From the NCBI GenBank assembly GCA_018241965.1, contig JAFECS010000019.1, positions 78,108-117,190 on the forward strand: a stretch of 39,083 nt of DNA, in the 5' to 3' direction. Source of the stretch: Pseudomonadota bacterium (GTDB lineage Bacteria; Pseudomonadota; Gammaproteobacteria; Berkiellales; Berkiellaceae). Below are positions 27,632 to 35,561 of this stretch, piece after piece. Position 1 is the stretch's first letter. The number at the start of each line of letters is the position of its first letter. Position numbers and translations under genes: made by a program. The notes beneath the pieces were generated by a model. That model was not told where the DNA came from. It saw only the letters and a list, made by a program, of their open reading frames with translations, and searched no databases.

Positions 27632-28600
27632 ATGCGACTATCCCCTCAAGCACTTTCGCATCAAGTAAGCAAAAATCTCAGTCGGTGCTATTTGCTTTAC
27701 GGAAATGAGTCTTTTTTAATAGAAGAAAGTGCCCAGGTTATACGCGAAGAAATAAATAAATTACCTGATGTAGAGCACTTAATATTAAGCGAAACTGAAA
27801 GTGAAATGCTGTCAATCCACTTAGAACAGCCCTCCCTATTTGCCAAGCAAAAAGCGATATTCCTAAAAATATCAAAACCCTCTGTTGCCCTAGCCAATAC
27901 GCTTGTAAAACATCTTGAGAGTCCCTTAACGGATTGTTTTATTATTATTCAAACAAGCCAATTAACGCGCCAACAGCAGCAGGCAAAATGGTTCACAATG
28001 ATAGAAAAAAATGGCACGATAGTCGCCCACTGGCCGCTCACTGGCCCCTCTTTTGCTAGCTGGGTGAAAGCACGTGCGCTAAAACTTGGTTTAAAACTCA
28101 AAGAAGATGACTTTGACCGCTTGCTTTCGAATACTAGCGGCAACTGTTTAGCCGCAGAGCAAGAATTAAGCAGGCTGCATCTGTTATCAGGAGATACAAG
28201 CTTTTTTACTAATCAAAGCCAATATGCGCTATCTGAGCTGTGTGAAGCAGCACTTCTAAAACAACCAGATCGGGTCATAAAAATTGTCAGTTATCTAAAA
28301 GGTTCTAATGAAGCACTGCAGCTCGTCATCTGGACATTAGGACAAACATTAAGAGCGCTCATTCATGCTGCGAACGCTTCCAAAGAACGTCAAGCCGCTG
28401 TCTTGCAGCGAGCAGGCATTCGCCCCCAAAACCAGGCGCTTTATTTAAAAGTATTAAAAGAATGCCCCCAATCGCATTGGCTCTCGATGCTAGCAAGTTT
28501 ATCTTGGGCTGATAAACAATTAAAATCCGGCAATGAATCCAACGCTTGGCAGAAGATTTTAGTCATTAGTTTACAATTGGCCGAAATGCCAGTTTTTTAA
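27632..28600 (+). CDS. holA: DNA polymerase III subunit delta HolA
   Basis: 322 residues. Clamp-loader delta subunit that opens the beta clamp. The CYLLYGNESFLIEESAQVIREE start and the QPSLFAKQKAIFLKISKPS segment match the family; the C-terminal helical collar (about 210-320) has the WTLGQTLRALIHAA pattern. Starts 2 bases after the lptE stop. nadD, its usual downstream neighbour, is missing. Confidence 0.93.
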   Translation: MRLSPQALSHQVSKNLSRCYLLYGNESFLIEESAQVIREEINKLPDVEHLILSETESEMLSIHLEQPSLFAKQKAIFLKISKPSVALANTLVKHLESPLTDCFIIIQTSQLTRQQQQAKWFTMIEKNGTIVAHWPLTGPSFASWVKARALKLGLKLKEDDFDRLLSNTSGNCLAAEQELSRLHLLSGDTSFFTNQSQYALSELCEAALLKQPDRVIKIVSYLKGSNEALQLVIWTLGQTLRALIHAANASKERQAAVLQRAGIRPQNQALYLKVLKECPQSHWLSMLASLSWADKQLKSGNESNAWQKILVISLQLAEMPVF

Positions 28601-28620
28601 AAAAATACCTTATGCCCCTG

Positions 28621-28647
28621 TTAACCTTAGCCGTCTAGGTATATAGT
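28621..28647 (+). promoter_or_regulatory. Promoter-like element in the gap where nadD would lie
   Basis: TATAGT (28642-28647) is a near-perfect -10; TTAACC (28621-28626) is a fair -35 at a short 15-base spacing. This suggests rsfS-rlmH have their own promoter after holA. Confidence 0.4.
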
Positions 28648-28678
28648 AAAAATAGGAAGAGTAAAAATAAGGGGGAAT

Positions 28679-28735
28679 ATGCAACAGACTAGTTTCAATG
28701 CTGAAAGAAGGGTCACAAGTATTGAAAACCAATAG
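28679..28735 (+). CDS. Possible 18-codon leader ORF upstream of rsfS
   Basis: ATG 28679 to TAG 28735 would encode MQQTSFNAERRVTSIENQ. It is preceded by AAGGGGG, a purine-rich ribosome site stronger than that of many genes here, though its spacing (2-4 bases) is tight. The stop lies 10 bases before the rsfS start, so coupling or a leader role is possible. No homology is recognised; it may be chance. Confidence 0.25.
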   Translation: MQQTSFNAERRVTSIENQ

Positions 28736-28745
28736 AAGGCAAGTT

Positions 28746-29090
28746 ATGCATACAAACGAGTTACTTAACGCTGTACTCTCCGATCTTAGTGACTTAAAAG
28801 CCGTAAATATTATCCCACTCGATGTTCGCCAAATCACTTCAATCACAGATTACATGGTCATTGCTTCAGGCAACTCAAGCAGACATGTTCGTGCGATTGC
28901 AGATAACTTAATTCACAAAATGAAAGAGCGCTTTATTCAACCATTTAGTATCGAAGGTGATACTGATGATGAATGGGTACTTGTAGATTTGGGTGATATA
29001 GTTGTCCATATCATGCAACCACGTACGCGAGATTATTATAATCTTGAGAAATTATGGAACACTAACCAACAACTTAAAGCATCGGCCTAA
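28746..29090 (+). CDS. rsfS: Ribosome silencing factor RsfS
   Basis: 114 residues from ATG 28746, with GAAGG 6 bases upstream; an in-frame ATG at 28698 would add 16 residues not matching the family. Motifs: KAVNIIPLDVRQITSITDYMVIASGNSSRHVRAIADNL and EWVLVDLGDIVVHIMQPRTRDYYNLEKLW. Binds uL14 on the 50S subunit and blocks subunit joining under starvation. Usually follows nadD; here it follows a 145-base gap after holA. Six bases separate it from rlmH. Confidence 0.95.
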   Translation: MHTNELLNAVLSDLSDLKAVNIIPLDVRQITSITDYMVIASGNSSRHVRAIADNLIHKMKERFIQPFSIEGDTDDEWVLVDLGDIVVHIMQPRTRDYYNLEKLWNTNQQLKASA

Positions 29091-29096
29091 GCGATA

Positions 29097-29567
29097 ATGC
29101 AGTGCCAAATCATTGCCGTTGGCAATAAAATGCCGACATGGTGTGAGCTTGCTTGTGATGAGTATTTATCACGTTTGCAACATTTTATGAAATGCACATT
29201 GATAGAGCTCCCCACACAAAAACGCCATAAATCTGGCAATGTGGCACAGTACAAAGAAGAGGAAGGCCGTAAAATGCTGCAAAAAATAACGCCGCAGCAT
29301 GAGGTAATTGCTTTAGAAGTGACTGGGCAACCTTGGGCAACCCCCAAGGTTGCCAAAATGCTTTCTGGTTGGCAACAACAAGGTAAAGATTTGGTATTTT
29401 TGATAGGTGGCCCCGATGGCCTGGCTCCTGCTTGCTTAATGCGTGCTAATCAACAATGGTCTCTTTCAGCGTTAACTTTTCCCCACGCTTTAGCGCGTGT
29501 GGTTTTATTAGAGCAGCTTTATCGTGGTTTTAGTATGCTGGCAAATCATCCTTACCATCGAGAATGA
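29097..29567 (+). CDS. rlmH: 23S rRNA m3-pseudouridine-1915 methyltransferase RlmH
   Basis: 156 residues, the normal length of this SPOUT enzyme. The SAM-binding knot motif FLIGGPDGL and the C-terminal LYRGFSMLANHPYHRE are intact, and the N-terminus CQIIAVGNKMPTW is typical. Methylates pseudouridine 1915 in helix 69. Closely follows rsfS, as in other gammaproteobacteria. Its stop is 47 bases before the convergent DUF2059 gene; the gap holds a hairpin repeat. Confidence 0.96.
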   Translation: MQCQIIAVGNKMPTWCELACDEYLSRLQHFMKCTLIELPTQKRHKSGNVAQYKEEEGRKMLQKITPQHEVIALEVTGQPWATPKVAKMLSGWQQQGKDLVFLIGGPDGLAPACLMRANQQWSLSALTFPHALARVVLLEQLYRGFSMLANHPYHRE

Positions 29568-29574
29568 TTTGATT

Positions 29575-29601
29575 CGGGCGGGCACAGGGACCCGCCCCTA
29601 C
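29575..29601 (-). repeat. Dispersed GC-rich hairpin repeat (GTAGGGGCG family), copy 1
   Basis: Read on the minus strand it begins GTAGGGGCGGGTCCCTG and ends CGCCCG. GGGCGGG (29576-29582) pairs with CCCGCCC (29591-29597). It shares the GTAGGGGCG head and CGCCC tail with the copy at 39028-39052. A second small palindrome (AAGTTT GT AAACTT, 29602-29615) overlaps the DUF2059 stop codon. Sits between convergent genes, where it could end transcription. Confidence 0.6.
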
Positions 29602-29613
29602 AAGTTTGTAAAC

Positions 29614-30213
29614 TTATTGTTTCTGGGGTGTGGTATTTTGATTTTTCACCAAATATTTGCCCACAACGGCCATATATTCTTTCTCATGCTTTTTCAATAA
29701 CATCTCGCCAATTTTCTGCGTTTTTACTTTTAACTCAGGATCGGCTTTGATTAATTTTTGGCCAACTGAACTTTGATAGAATTTAAGTAAATCTTGCATA
29801 TCGTCTATCGTAAAATATTGGGCATAAAGAGCAGCTAAAGCCCTGATAGTTTCTCCGGAAAGAAATAATTCATAAAAGAATTGTTCCAAGTCAGCAAGCA
29901 TATCTTTGGTCATCACTTGCTTCATTTTAGGATCATTTTCCATTTCTAATTCGAATTTACCCACAATCACTTTGGCAGCATTTTCTGCAAAGTGGGTGGT
30001 CTTTGCCCACTGTAAAACCACTTGCGTATAGATAGGGCCAGGATCTTCCCCAAACTCATTATCTTTGGCAGACGGTGCTGCTTTGACTTGTTCTTTTGGT
30101 TGGGGTTCTTGCTTTGCTGAGGTGGCATATGCTGATGCTTGTAAGCCAACAATGAACAGCAATGAATAAAGTGAAAGTGATTTGATGGATAGACTGCTGA
30201 AGAAATGTTTCAT
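29614..30213 (-). CDS. Periplasmic DUF2059 protein
   Basis: About 199 residues from ATG 30213, with AAAGG 8 bases upstream; the longer in-frame ATG at 30246 adds 11 residues ahead of the signal peptide and lacks a ribosome site. Signal peptide ends near YATSA; a Lys/Pro/Gln-rich linker (KQEPQPKEQVKAAP) follows. DUF2059 core: an all-helical segment with the signature DDMQDLLKFYQSSVGQKLIKADPEL near the C-terminus. Function of the family is unknown. It interrupts the usual rlmH-mrdA order on the opposite strand. Confidence 0.8.
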   Translation of the reverse strand: MKHFFSSLSIKSLSLYSLLFIVGLQASAYATSAKQEPQPKEQVKAAPSAKDNEFGEDPGPIYTQVVLQWAKTTHFAENAAKVIVGKFELEMENDPKMKQVMTKDMLADLEQFFYELFLSGETIRALAALYAQYFTIDDMQDLLKFYQSSVGQKLIKADPELKVKTQKIGEMLLKKHEKEYMAVVGKYLVKNQNTTPQKQ

Positions 30214-30320
30214 TGCTTCGCCTTTTGTTGAATAATTAACTAACAAAATAAAACCCTACACTCTATTTAAAAAAATAAGCCAGAAAGCGTCTTGGCACAA
30301 TCTATTTCTAAAGGATCTTT

Positions 30321-30344
30321 CTCCCCTTTGTTATCAAAGGGGGG
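30321..30344. repeat. Palindromic CCCCTTTG...CAAAGGGG repeat
   Basis: CCCCTTTG (30323-30330) and CAAAGGGG (30335-30342) form a perfect 8-bp stem with loop TTAT, extendable by two pairs, one a wobble. The following GATAAAGGGGTGGTTA extends a sequence type common as dispersed intergenic repeats. Lies in the 227-bp divergent gap between the DUF2059 gene and mrdA. Confidence 0.5.
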
Positions 30345-30404
30345 ATAAAGGGGTGGTTAATAACAAGTTATAAAACTAAACATGTTAAATTACATCCTAA
30401 AAGC

Positions 30405-30433
30405 TTGAGCTGACTTTTAGTTTGAAAGATACT
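30405..30433 (+). promoter_or_regulatory. Promoter-like element directly before mrdA
   Basis: TTGAGC (30405-30410), 17-base spacer, GATACT (30428-30433). If used, transcription would start at or next to the mrdA ATG (30441), giving a leaderless message; no Shine-Dalgarno is visible there. The usual promoter may instead lie further upstream. Confidence 0.25.
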
Positions 30434-30440
30434 GTGACAA

Positions 30441-32279
30441 ATGAAATACAAACACCGCTTTTTGCATGCCAAAGATCATGATAATCGCCTAACGGCCGAG
30501 CGTGCACTTATTGGGATCCTCTTCATTGGGATGATGATCGCTATTTTGCTAATAAGAGTTGCTTATTTGCAAATTACCGATCATCAAAAATACCAAACCC
30601 TTTCCAATAAAAACCAGCTACGTTTATTACCCATAGCCCCTCCACGCGGATTAATTTATGACAGAAATGGGAAACTGCTCGCTAAAAATAACCCTGCATT
30701 TCATCTAGCGGTTATTCCGGATGATGTTCCAGACATGCAAAAGATGCTTGAAGAGCTCAACAAGATTATTCCGATGGATCAAGAAGCTACCAAAGCTTTT
30801 CTCGATAAAGTAGACAATAGCCCCACTTATCAACGCCAAGTTATTAAATTAAAGCTCACTGAAGAAGAAGTCAGCCGTTTTGCCGTTAACCAATTTAATT
30901 TTCCAGGGGTGTTCTTAATGGTTGATCTCATTAGAGACTACCCCTATGGTTCACTCTTGGCCCATGTTATCGGCTACGTCAGCGAAGCAAACAAAGAAGA
31001 TTTACATAAAATCGATAAAAAACGATATGCCGGTACATATCAAATAGGTAAGAGCGGTCTTGAAAAATATTATGAGAATCATTTACAAGGCGTGCCTGGC
31101 TATCAACAAATGGAAACCGATGTCTTAGGAAGAGAGGTCCGTGCTTTGGCCACTCTCCCTGCGACAGCAGGCACAGATTTGCATTTAACCATTGATATTG
31201 AACTGCAAAAGATCGCCACCGAAGCGTTAGGAGAAAATAAAGGTGCCATTGTGGTGGTCGATCCTAACAATGGCGAAGTGTTGGCCATGGCAAGCACACC
31301 CAGTTTTGATCCCAATCTATTTGTACGCGGATTAGATAACCGCACTTATTCTGCCCTGCGTCAAGAAAGCACTCGCCCGCTATTCAATCGTGCAGTGCAA
31401 GGACAATATCCCCCTGGTTCAACCGTGAAACCTATTGTCGCTTTAGCAGGTTTAAACACCCAGAAAATTAACCCTCAACAAAAAGTTTTCGACCCCGGCT
31501 GGTACCAACTCAATAATACTGGGCGCTACTATAGAGACTGGCAAGAAAAAGGCCATGGATGGACTGACTTAGAAAAATCCATTCGCGAGTCTTGTGATAT
31601 CTATTATTACGTTTTGGCTGAAAAATTAGGCATCACCGCGCTTTCTAATTGGTTCTCTGATGTCGGCTTGGGTAAATTAACCGGTATCGACTTGCCAGGT
31701 GAACAAAAAGGGATTGTCCCTTCTATTGCTTGGAAGAAAAAAACCATGGGTACTGTGTGGTATCCTGGTGAAACCATTATCACAGGGATAGGTCAAGGCT
31801 ATACCACAGCCACCCCTTTGCAACTTGCTGTCATGGCCTCCTATATTGCTAATCACGGACAAGCCTACAGCTTACATTTGAATAAAGCGCTTGCTCCTAA
31901 AAAACTTCCCCCCTTAAAAATCGCGGATGAAAAAAACTGGGATGTCATTATCGAACCCATGCATCAGGTTACCCAGCATCCTAAAGGCACTGCCTCAAAA
32001 TACTTTAACGGCTTTAACATCGATGTTGCAGGTAAAACAGGCACTTCGCAGGTTTTTGGCTTAAAACAAAACGAAAAATATCATCACGATAAAATTGCCG
32101 AACACTTACGCGATCACTCCTTGTTCATAGGCTTTGCTCCTGTGAGCCAACCTACCGTAGCTATAGCAGTCTTGTTAGAAAATCAACGTGCCAGTGCCTC
32201 AGTTGCCAGAGTTGTGCTAGAAAAATATTTTACGGAAATTAAGCATGCTGAACAAAGCGAAATACCCAGCACATCTTAA
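30441..32279 (+). CDS. mrdA: Penicillin-binding protein 2 (elongasome transpeptidase)
   Basis: 612 residues. One N-terminal transmembrane helix (about 24-46), a PBP dimerisation domain (PRGLIYDRNGKLLAKN), and the transpeptidase with S327-T-V-K (PPGSTVKPI), S384-C-D and K532-T-G-T (VAGKTGTSQV). The SxD form of the second motif is usual for PBP2. Crosslinks peptidoglycan in the Rod complex with RodA. No clear ribosome site. The 3' end overlaps rodA by 35 bases. Confidence 0.97.
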   Translation: MKYKHRFLHAKDHDNRLTAERALIGILFIGMMIAILLIRVAYLQITDHQKYQTLSNKNQLRLLPIAPPRGLIYDRNGKLLAKNNPAFHLAVIPDDVPDMQKMLEELNKIIPMDQEATKAFLDKVDNSPTYQRQVIKLKLTEEEVSRFAVNQFNFPGVFLMVDLIRDYPYGSLLAHVIGYVSEANKEDLHKIDKKRYAGTYQIGKSGLEKYYENHLQGVPGYQQMETDVLGREVRALATLPATAGTDLHLTIDIELQKIATEALGENKGAIVVVDPNNGEVLAMASTPSFDPNLFVRGLDNRTYSALRQESTRPLFNRAVQGQYPPGSTVKPIVALAGLNTQKINPQQKVFDPGWYQLNNTGRYYRDWQEKGHGWTDLEKSIRESCDIYYYVLAEKLGITALSNWFSDVGLGKLTGIDLPGEQKGIVPSIAWKKKTMGTVWYPGETIITGIGQGYTTATPLQLAVMASYIANHGQAYSLHLNKALAPKKLPPLKIADEKNWDVIIEPMHQVTQHPKGTASKYFNGFNIDVAGKTGTSQVFGLKQNEKYHHDKIAEHLRDHSLFIGFAPVSQPTVAIAVLLENQRASASVARVVLEKYFTEIKHAEQSEIPSTS

Positions 32280-33378
32280 TCCACCCAACTGGCAACGTAT
32301 GCCAGGATTAAGAAGCATTGCCCAATTGAATTGGGACGGTTGGTTAATTTTTTTTATTGGTTTGCTGTTAGCTTTGAGCTTTGTGCTTATTTATAGTGCA
32401 AGCGGACAAAAATCAGCCATTTTAATTCGCCATGGTATCCATGTTGCCATTAGTTGTATTGCTTTTTTAGCAATGGCACAGCTCTCTCCTCGAACCTTTA
32501 AGCAATGGGCACCTTTGCTGTATGGGATTGGCATATTACTCTTGCTCGCCGTTTTTGTGGTGGGCACCGCCAGCAAAGGCGCGCAACGTTGGGTACCGCT
32601 TGGGCCAATACGCTTTCAGCCCTCTGAATTTATGAAATTGGTTTCACCTTTAATGCTGGCTTACTACTTATCGAATAAACCGCTGCCAGTAGACAGAATG
32701 CATTTAGTCATAAGTCTAATCATTATTTTTGTCCCAGGTCTGTTAATTGCTAAGCAACCTGATCTGGGAACAGGCTTACAAGTGATTGGTACTGGGTTTG
32801 GTGTATTATTTTTTGCTGGGATCCGTTGGCGATTAATTTTTAAAATGTTTGGATTAGGACTCGCTGCCTTACCCTTACTGTGGTATTGCCTACATGATTA
32901 TCAACGTCAACGCGTCATGACTTTTTTAAACCCAGAAAGCGATCCTTTAGGGGCTGGATATCATATTATTCAATCGAAAATTGCCATAGGATCCGGAGGT
33001 CTATACGGAAAAGGCTGGTGTTTAGGAACGCAAGTACAACTTAATTTTCTGCCCGAACGCACCACCGACTTTATCTTTAGCGTGCTCAGTGAAGAATTTG
33101 GTTTTGTTGGGGCTAGCCTTTTATGTTTAGTCTACTTTGCCATTATTGTACGTGGCCTAAAAATCATGACACAAACACAAGATCTCTTTAGCCGGCTGGT
33201 AGCTGGCGGAATTGTGTTTGGTTTCTTTATTTGTTTCTTTATTAACATTGGTATGGTTAGTGGGTTGCTGCCCGTGGTTGGCTGTCCTTTACCTTTAATT
33301 AGTTATGGTGGCACTGCCCTGGTGACGTGGATGGCAGCTTTCGGTATGCTGGTAGCCATTCAATCACAACAAAAATAA
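32245..33378 (+). CDS. rodA: Peptidoglycan glycosyltransferase RodA
   Basis: 377 residues of the SEDS family with about ten transmembrane segments. Signatures: RWVPLGPIRFQPSEFMKL, KQPDLGTGLQV, and the C-terminal INIGMVSGLLPVVGCPLPLISYGGTA. Polymerises glycan strands with PBP2 during elongation. Start at ATG 32245 inside mrdA, GGA 8 bases upstream; coupling to mrdA is likely. Confidence 0.97.
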   Translation: MLNKAKYPAHLNPPNWQRMPGLRSIAQLNWDGWLIFFIGLLLALSFVLIYSASGQKSAILIRHGIHVAISCIAFLAMAQLSPRTFKQWAPLLYGIGILLLLAVFVVGTASKGAQRWVPLGPIRFQPSEFMKLVSPLMLAYYLSNKPLPVDRMHLVISLIIIFVPGLLIAKQPDLGTGLQVIGTGFGVLFFAGIRWRLIFKMFGLGLAALPLLWYCLHDYQRQRVMTFLNPESDPLGAGYHIIQSKIAIGSGGLYGKGWCLGTQVQLNFLPERTTDFIFSVLSEEFGFVGASLLCLVYFAIIVRGLKIMTQTQDLFSRLVAGGIVFGFFICFFINIGMVSGLLPVVGCPLPLISYGGTALVTWMAAFGMLVAIQSQQK

Positions 33379-33396
33379 TTGGCCAAGGTAGGCAAC

Positions 33397-34404
33397 ATGC
33401 AAAATAGTAGTATTTTTAAAACGCTCATCGCCATTTTATGTTTAGTTTCTTTATTCAGCGTACAAGCAGAAGATAGGCCGTTAAGCTCACGTGCCGATGT
33501 CAAAGCATTTATCAAAATGATGGTCTCCAAACATCATTTCAATGAAGCCAAGCTAACTAAGTTAATTAATAGCGCCAAGATCCAACCCAGCATTTTAAAA
33601 GCAATTGCTAAGCCAGCTGAAAAATTAACCTGGGAACGCTATGAACCTATCTTTTTAACCCCCAAACGTATCGATGAAGGGGTGGCCTTCTGGAAGCAAA
33701 ATAAAGCCGCTTTAACCAGGGCTGAAAAAGAATATGGGGTTCCTGCAGAAATTATTGTCGCCATCATCGGGGTTGAAACCTTTTATGGCAAGCAGGCAGG
33801 CCAATATAGCGTGCTTGATTCTTTAGTCACGCTTGGTTTTGACTACCCACCACGCTCAAAGTTCTTTCTTTCTGAATTAGAAGAATTTTTATTACTGGCA
33901 AGAGAACAACATTGGGATCCTGCTCAAGTAAAAGGCTCCTATGCCGGCGCCATGGGTAAACCACAGTTTATTGCATCAAGCTATCGTCGTTATGCCATTG
34001 ATTTTAATAAAAAAGGCAACCGCGATCTGATTAACAATGTTGACGATGCTATCGGTAGTGTTGCCAACTACTTTAAATTAAACGGTTGGAAAAAAGGCGA
34101 GCCTGTTGTTTTAGCCGCAAAGGTCAAAGGCGATAAGTTTAAAGAGGCGATTGCTAGCTCAAACAACCCCAAGCCAGACAACACCTTACAAAAAATGACG
34201 TCGCTTGGCATCGTCTGCGATGCAAAAAATATCGACAGTAATAAACAATTTGCCTTGATTGGATTAGAAGGTAAGGCCGGACCAGAATATTGGTTAGGCG
34301 CTCATAACTTTTATGTGATAACACGTTATAACCGCAGTAGTTTATATGCCATGGCGGTCTATAACTTAAGCGAAAAAATCAAAAGCGGTTATCACCAAGC
34401 TTAA
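33397..34404 (+). CDS. mltB: Membrane-bound lytic murein transglycosylase B
   Basis: 335 residues from ATG 33397 (AGGTAGG just upstream); TTG 33379 is a possible longer start immediately after rodA. The signal peptide ends SVQA with no lipobox Cys, so it looks soluble-periplasmic rather than lipid-anchored as in E. coli. Catalytic Glu127 in IIGVETFYG; the family markers SYAGAMGKPQFIASSYRRYAIDF and DAIGSVANYFKLNGW are present. Cleaves glycan strands to 1,6-anhydro products. The mrdA-rodA-mltB-rlpA order is that of Pseudomonas-like species. Confidence 0.94.
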   Translation: MQNSSIFKTLIAILCLVSLFSVQAEDRPLSSRADVKAFIKMMVSKHHFNEAKLTKLINSAKIQPSILKAIAKPAEKLTWERYEPIFLTPKRIDEGVAFWKQNKAALTRAEKEYGVPAEIIVAIIGVETFYGKQAGQYSVLDSLVTLGFDYPPRSKFFLSELEEFLLLAREQHWDPAQVKGSYAGAMGKPQFIASSYRRYAIDFNKKGNRDLINNVDDAIGSVANYFKLNGWKKGEPVVLAAKVKGDKFKEAIASSNNPKPDNTLQKMTSLGIVCDAKNIDSNKQFALIGLEGKAGPEYWLGAHNFYVITRYNRSSLYAMAVYNLSEKIKSGYHQA

Positions 34405-34436
34405 AGCACTTAAAAACAGCAAATGGAAAGATGCAC

Positions 34437-35501
34437 ATGACACGACGCTTCTTACAAGGCTCTCTTCTTATCCTGACATTATTTGTCAGTGCCTGTAGTC
34501 ATCATGGGGCACATAAACCTTCACATCCACACAAACATAAGAAAGGGATCTTCTCTCAAGAAAAAGAAGATGATGGAGATGGTCCACCTGAGTCGGATAT
34601 TGACGTTACTCATATACCGAATGCTACCCCTAAAGTTGAGCCTTTAAGCCGCTATGGGAACCCTAATAAATATGAAGTATTTGGCAAGCACTACTACACC
34701 ATGCCACACAGCAAAGGCTATGCAGCTGAAGGCACCGCCTCTTGGTATGGTCGTAAGTTTCATGGTCAACGTACCTCCAGCGGCGAACCTTATGATATGT
34801 ACGGCATGACAGCGGCACATCGTTCCTTGCCACTACCCACTTATGCCAAGGTAGAAAATTTGCATAACGGCAAACATGTCATTGTGAAAATTAACGACAG
34901 AGGTCCGTTTGTTAAAGGTCGTTTAATCGATTTGTCGTATGCGGCTGCCAAAAAATTAGGCATCCATGCTTCAGGTACTGGCAAAGTACGGATCACAGCT
35001 ATAGATCCTGTACATTGGCATAAACAGCAAAAAGAACACACAAGACTTGCCAAAGCCGATACAAAATCTGCCAAACATAAATCAGCCAAAGCAAGCAATG
35101 CTAAACCTGCAGCCAAGCCAATTCAGCTAGCTCAAGCGGATAAAGCAAAAGCAGGACCTACACAAAAACCTGCGACAAAACCAAAACAAGGTACGGCAAC
35201 AAATTCGACTAAACCTAAACCAAAATCCAAGGCGGTTCAGACTGCTAACACAGATAAGCAAATCTACATACAGTTAGGCGCCTTTAGTAAAAAAGACAAT
35301 GCCCAAAAACTAGCCGATAGAGCTACCACCTTAACGCAAGCCCTGAATAATGTGGATGTTCGCGTTTTAGATTCAAAGGCAACGAATAAAAGCTCTTATA
35401 AGGTTCGAATTGGCCCACTTAAAGATGAGAAGCAAGCAGCGTCTCTCAAGAAAAGACTGGTTGCCTTAAATGGCGCAAGCCCAAAGGTTATATACGAATA
35501 A
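34437..35501 (+). CDS. rlpA: RlpA septal-ring lytic transglycosylase lipoprotein
   Basis: 354 residues from ATG 34437, chosen because GGAAAG ends 6 bases before it (an ATG at 34431 is 2 codons longer). Lipobox FVSAC with the Cys at 20; His/Lys-rich linker; double-psi beta-barrel domain about 98-178 (GTASWYGRKFHGQRTSSGEPYDMYGMTAAHRSLP and KINDRGPFVKGRLIDLSYAAA); a long Lys/Ala/Pro/Gln linker (195-270); C-terminal SPOR domain from about 273 that binds denuded glycan strands. Acts at the outer-membrane/peptidoglycan interface. Acylation by Lnt is expected. Confidence 0.95.
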   Translation: MTRRFLQGSLLILTLFVSACSHHGAHKPSHPHKHKKGIFSQEKEDDGDGPPESDIDVTHIPNATPKVEPLSRYGNPNKYEVFGKHYYTMPHSKGYAAEGTASWYGRKFHGQRTSSGEPYDMYGMTAAHRSLPLPTYAKVENLHNGKHVIVKINDRGPFVKGRLIDLSYAAAKKLGIHASGTGKVRITAIDPVHWHKQQKEHTRLAKADTKSAKHKSAKASNAKPAAKPIQLAQADKAKAGPTQKPATKPKQGTATNSTKPKPKSKAVQTANTDKQIYIQLGAFSKKDNAQKLADRATTLTQALNNVDVRVLDSKATNKSSYKVRIGPLKDEKQAASLKKRLVALNGASPKVIYE

Positions 35502-35561
35502 ATCCCGTGTTAAAATGGGCCCAGAAGCCTTTTTTAATAATAAGAGTGTGGGGTAACTAAC

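Noticed and set aside
28610..28846. Minus-strand 78-codon frame over the nadD-less gap as a possible gene or nadD remnant
   Set aside because: It has no ribosome site, no family signature, and runs antisense into rsfS.
31590..31598. SxD instead of SxN in PBP2 as a possible active-site change
   Set aside because: SxD is the usual form of this motif in PBP2 proteins.
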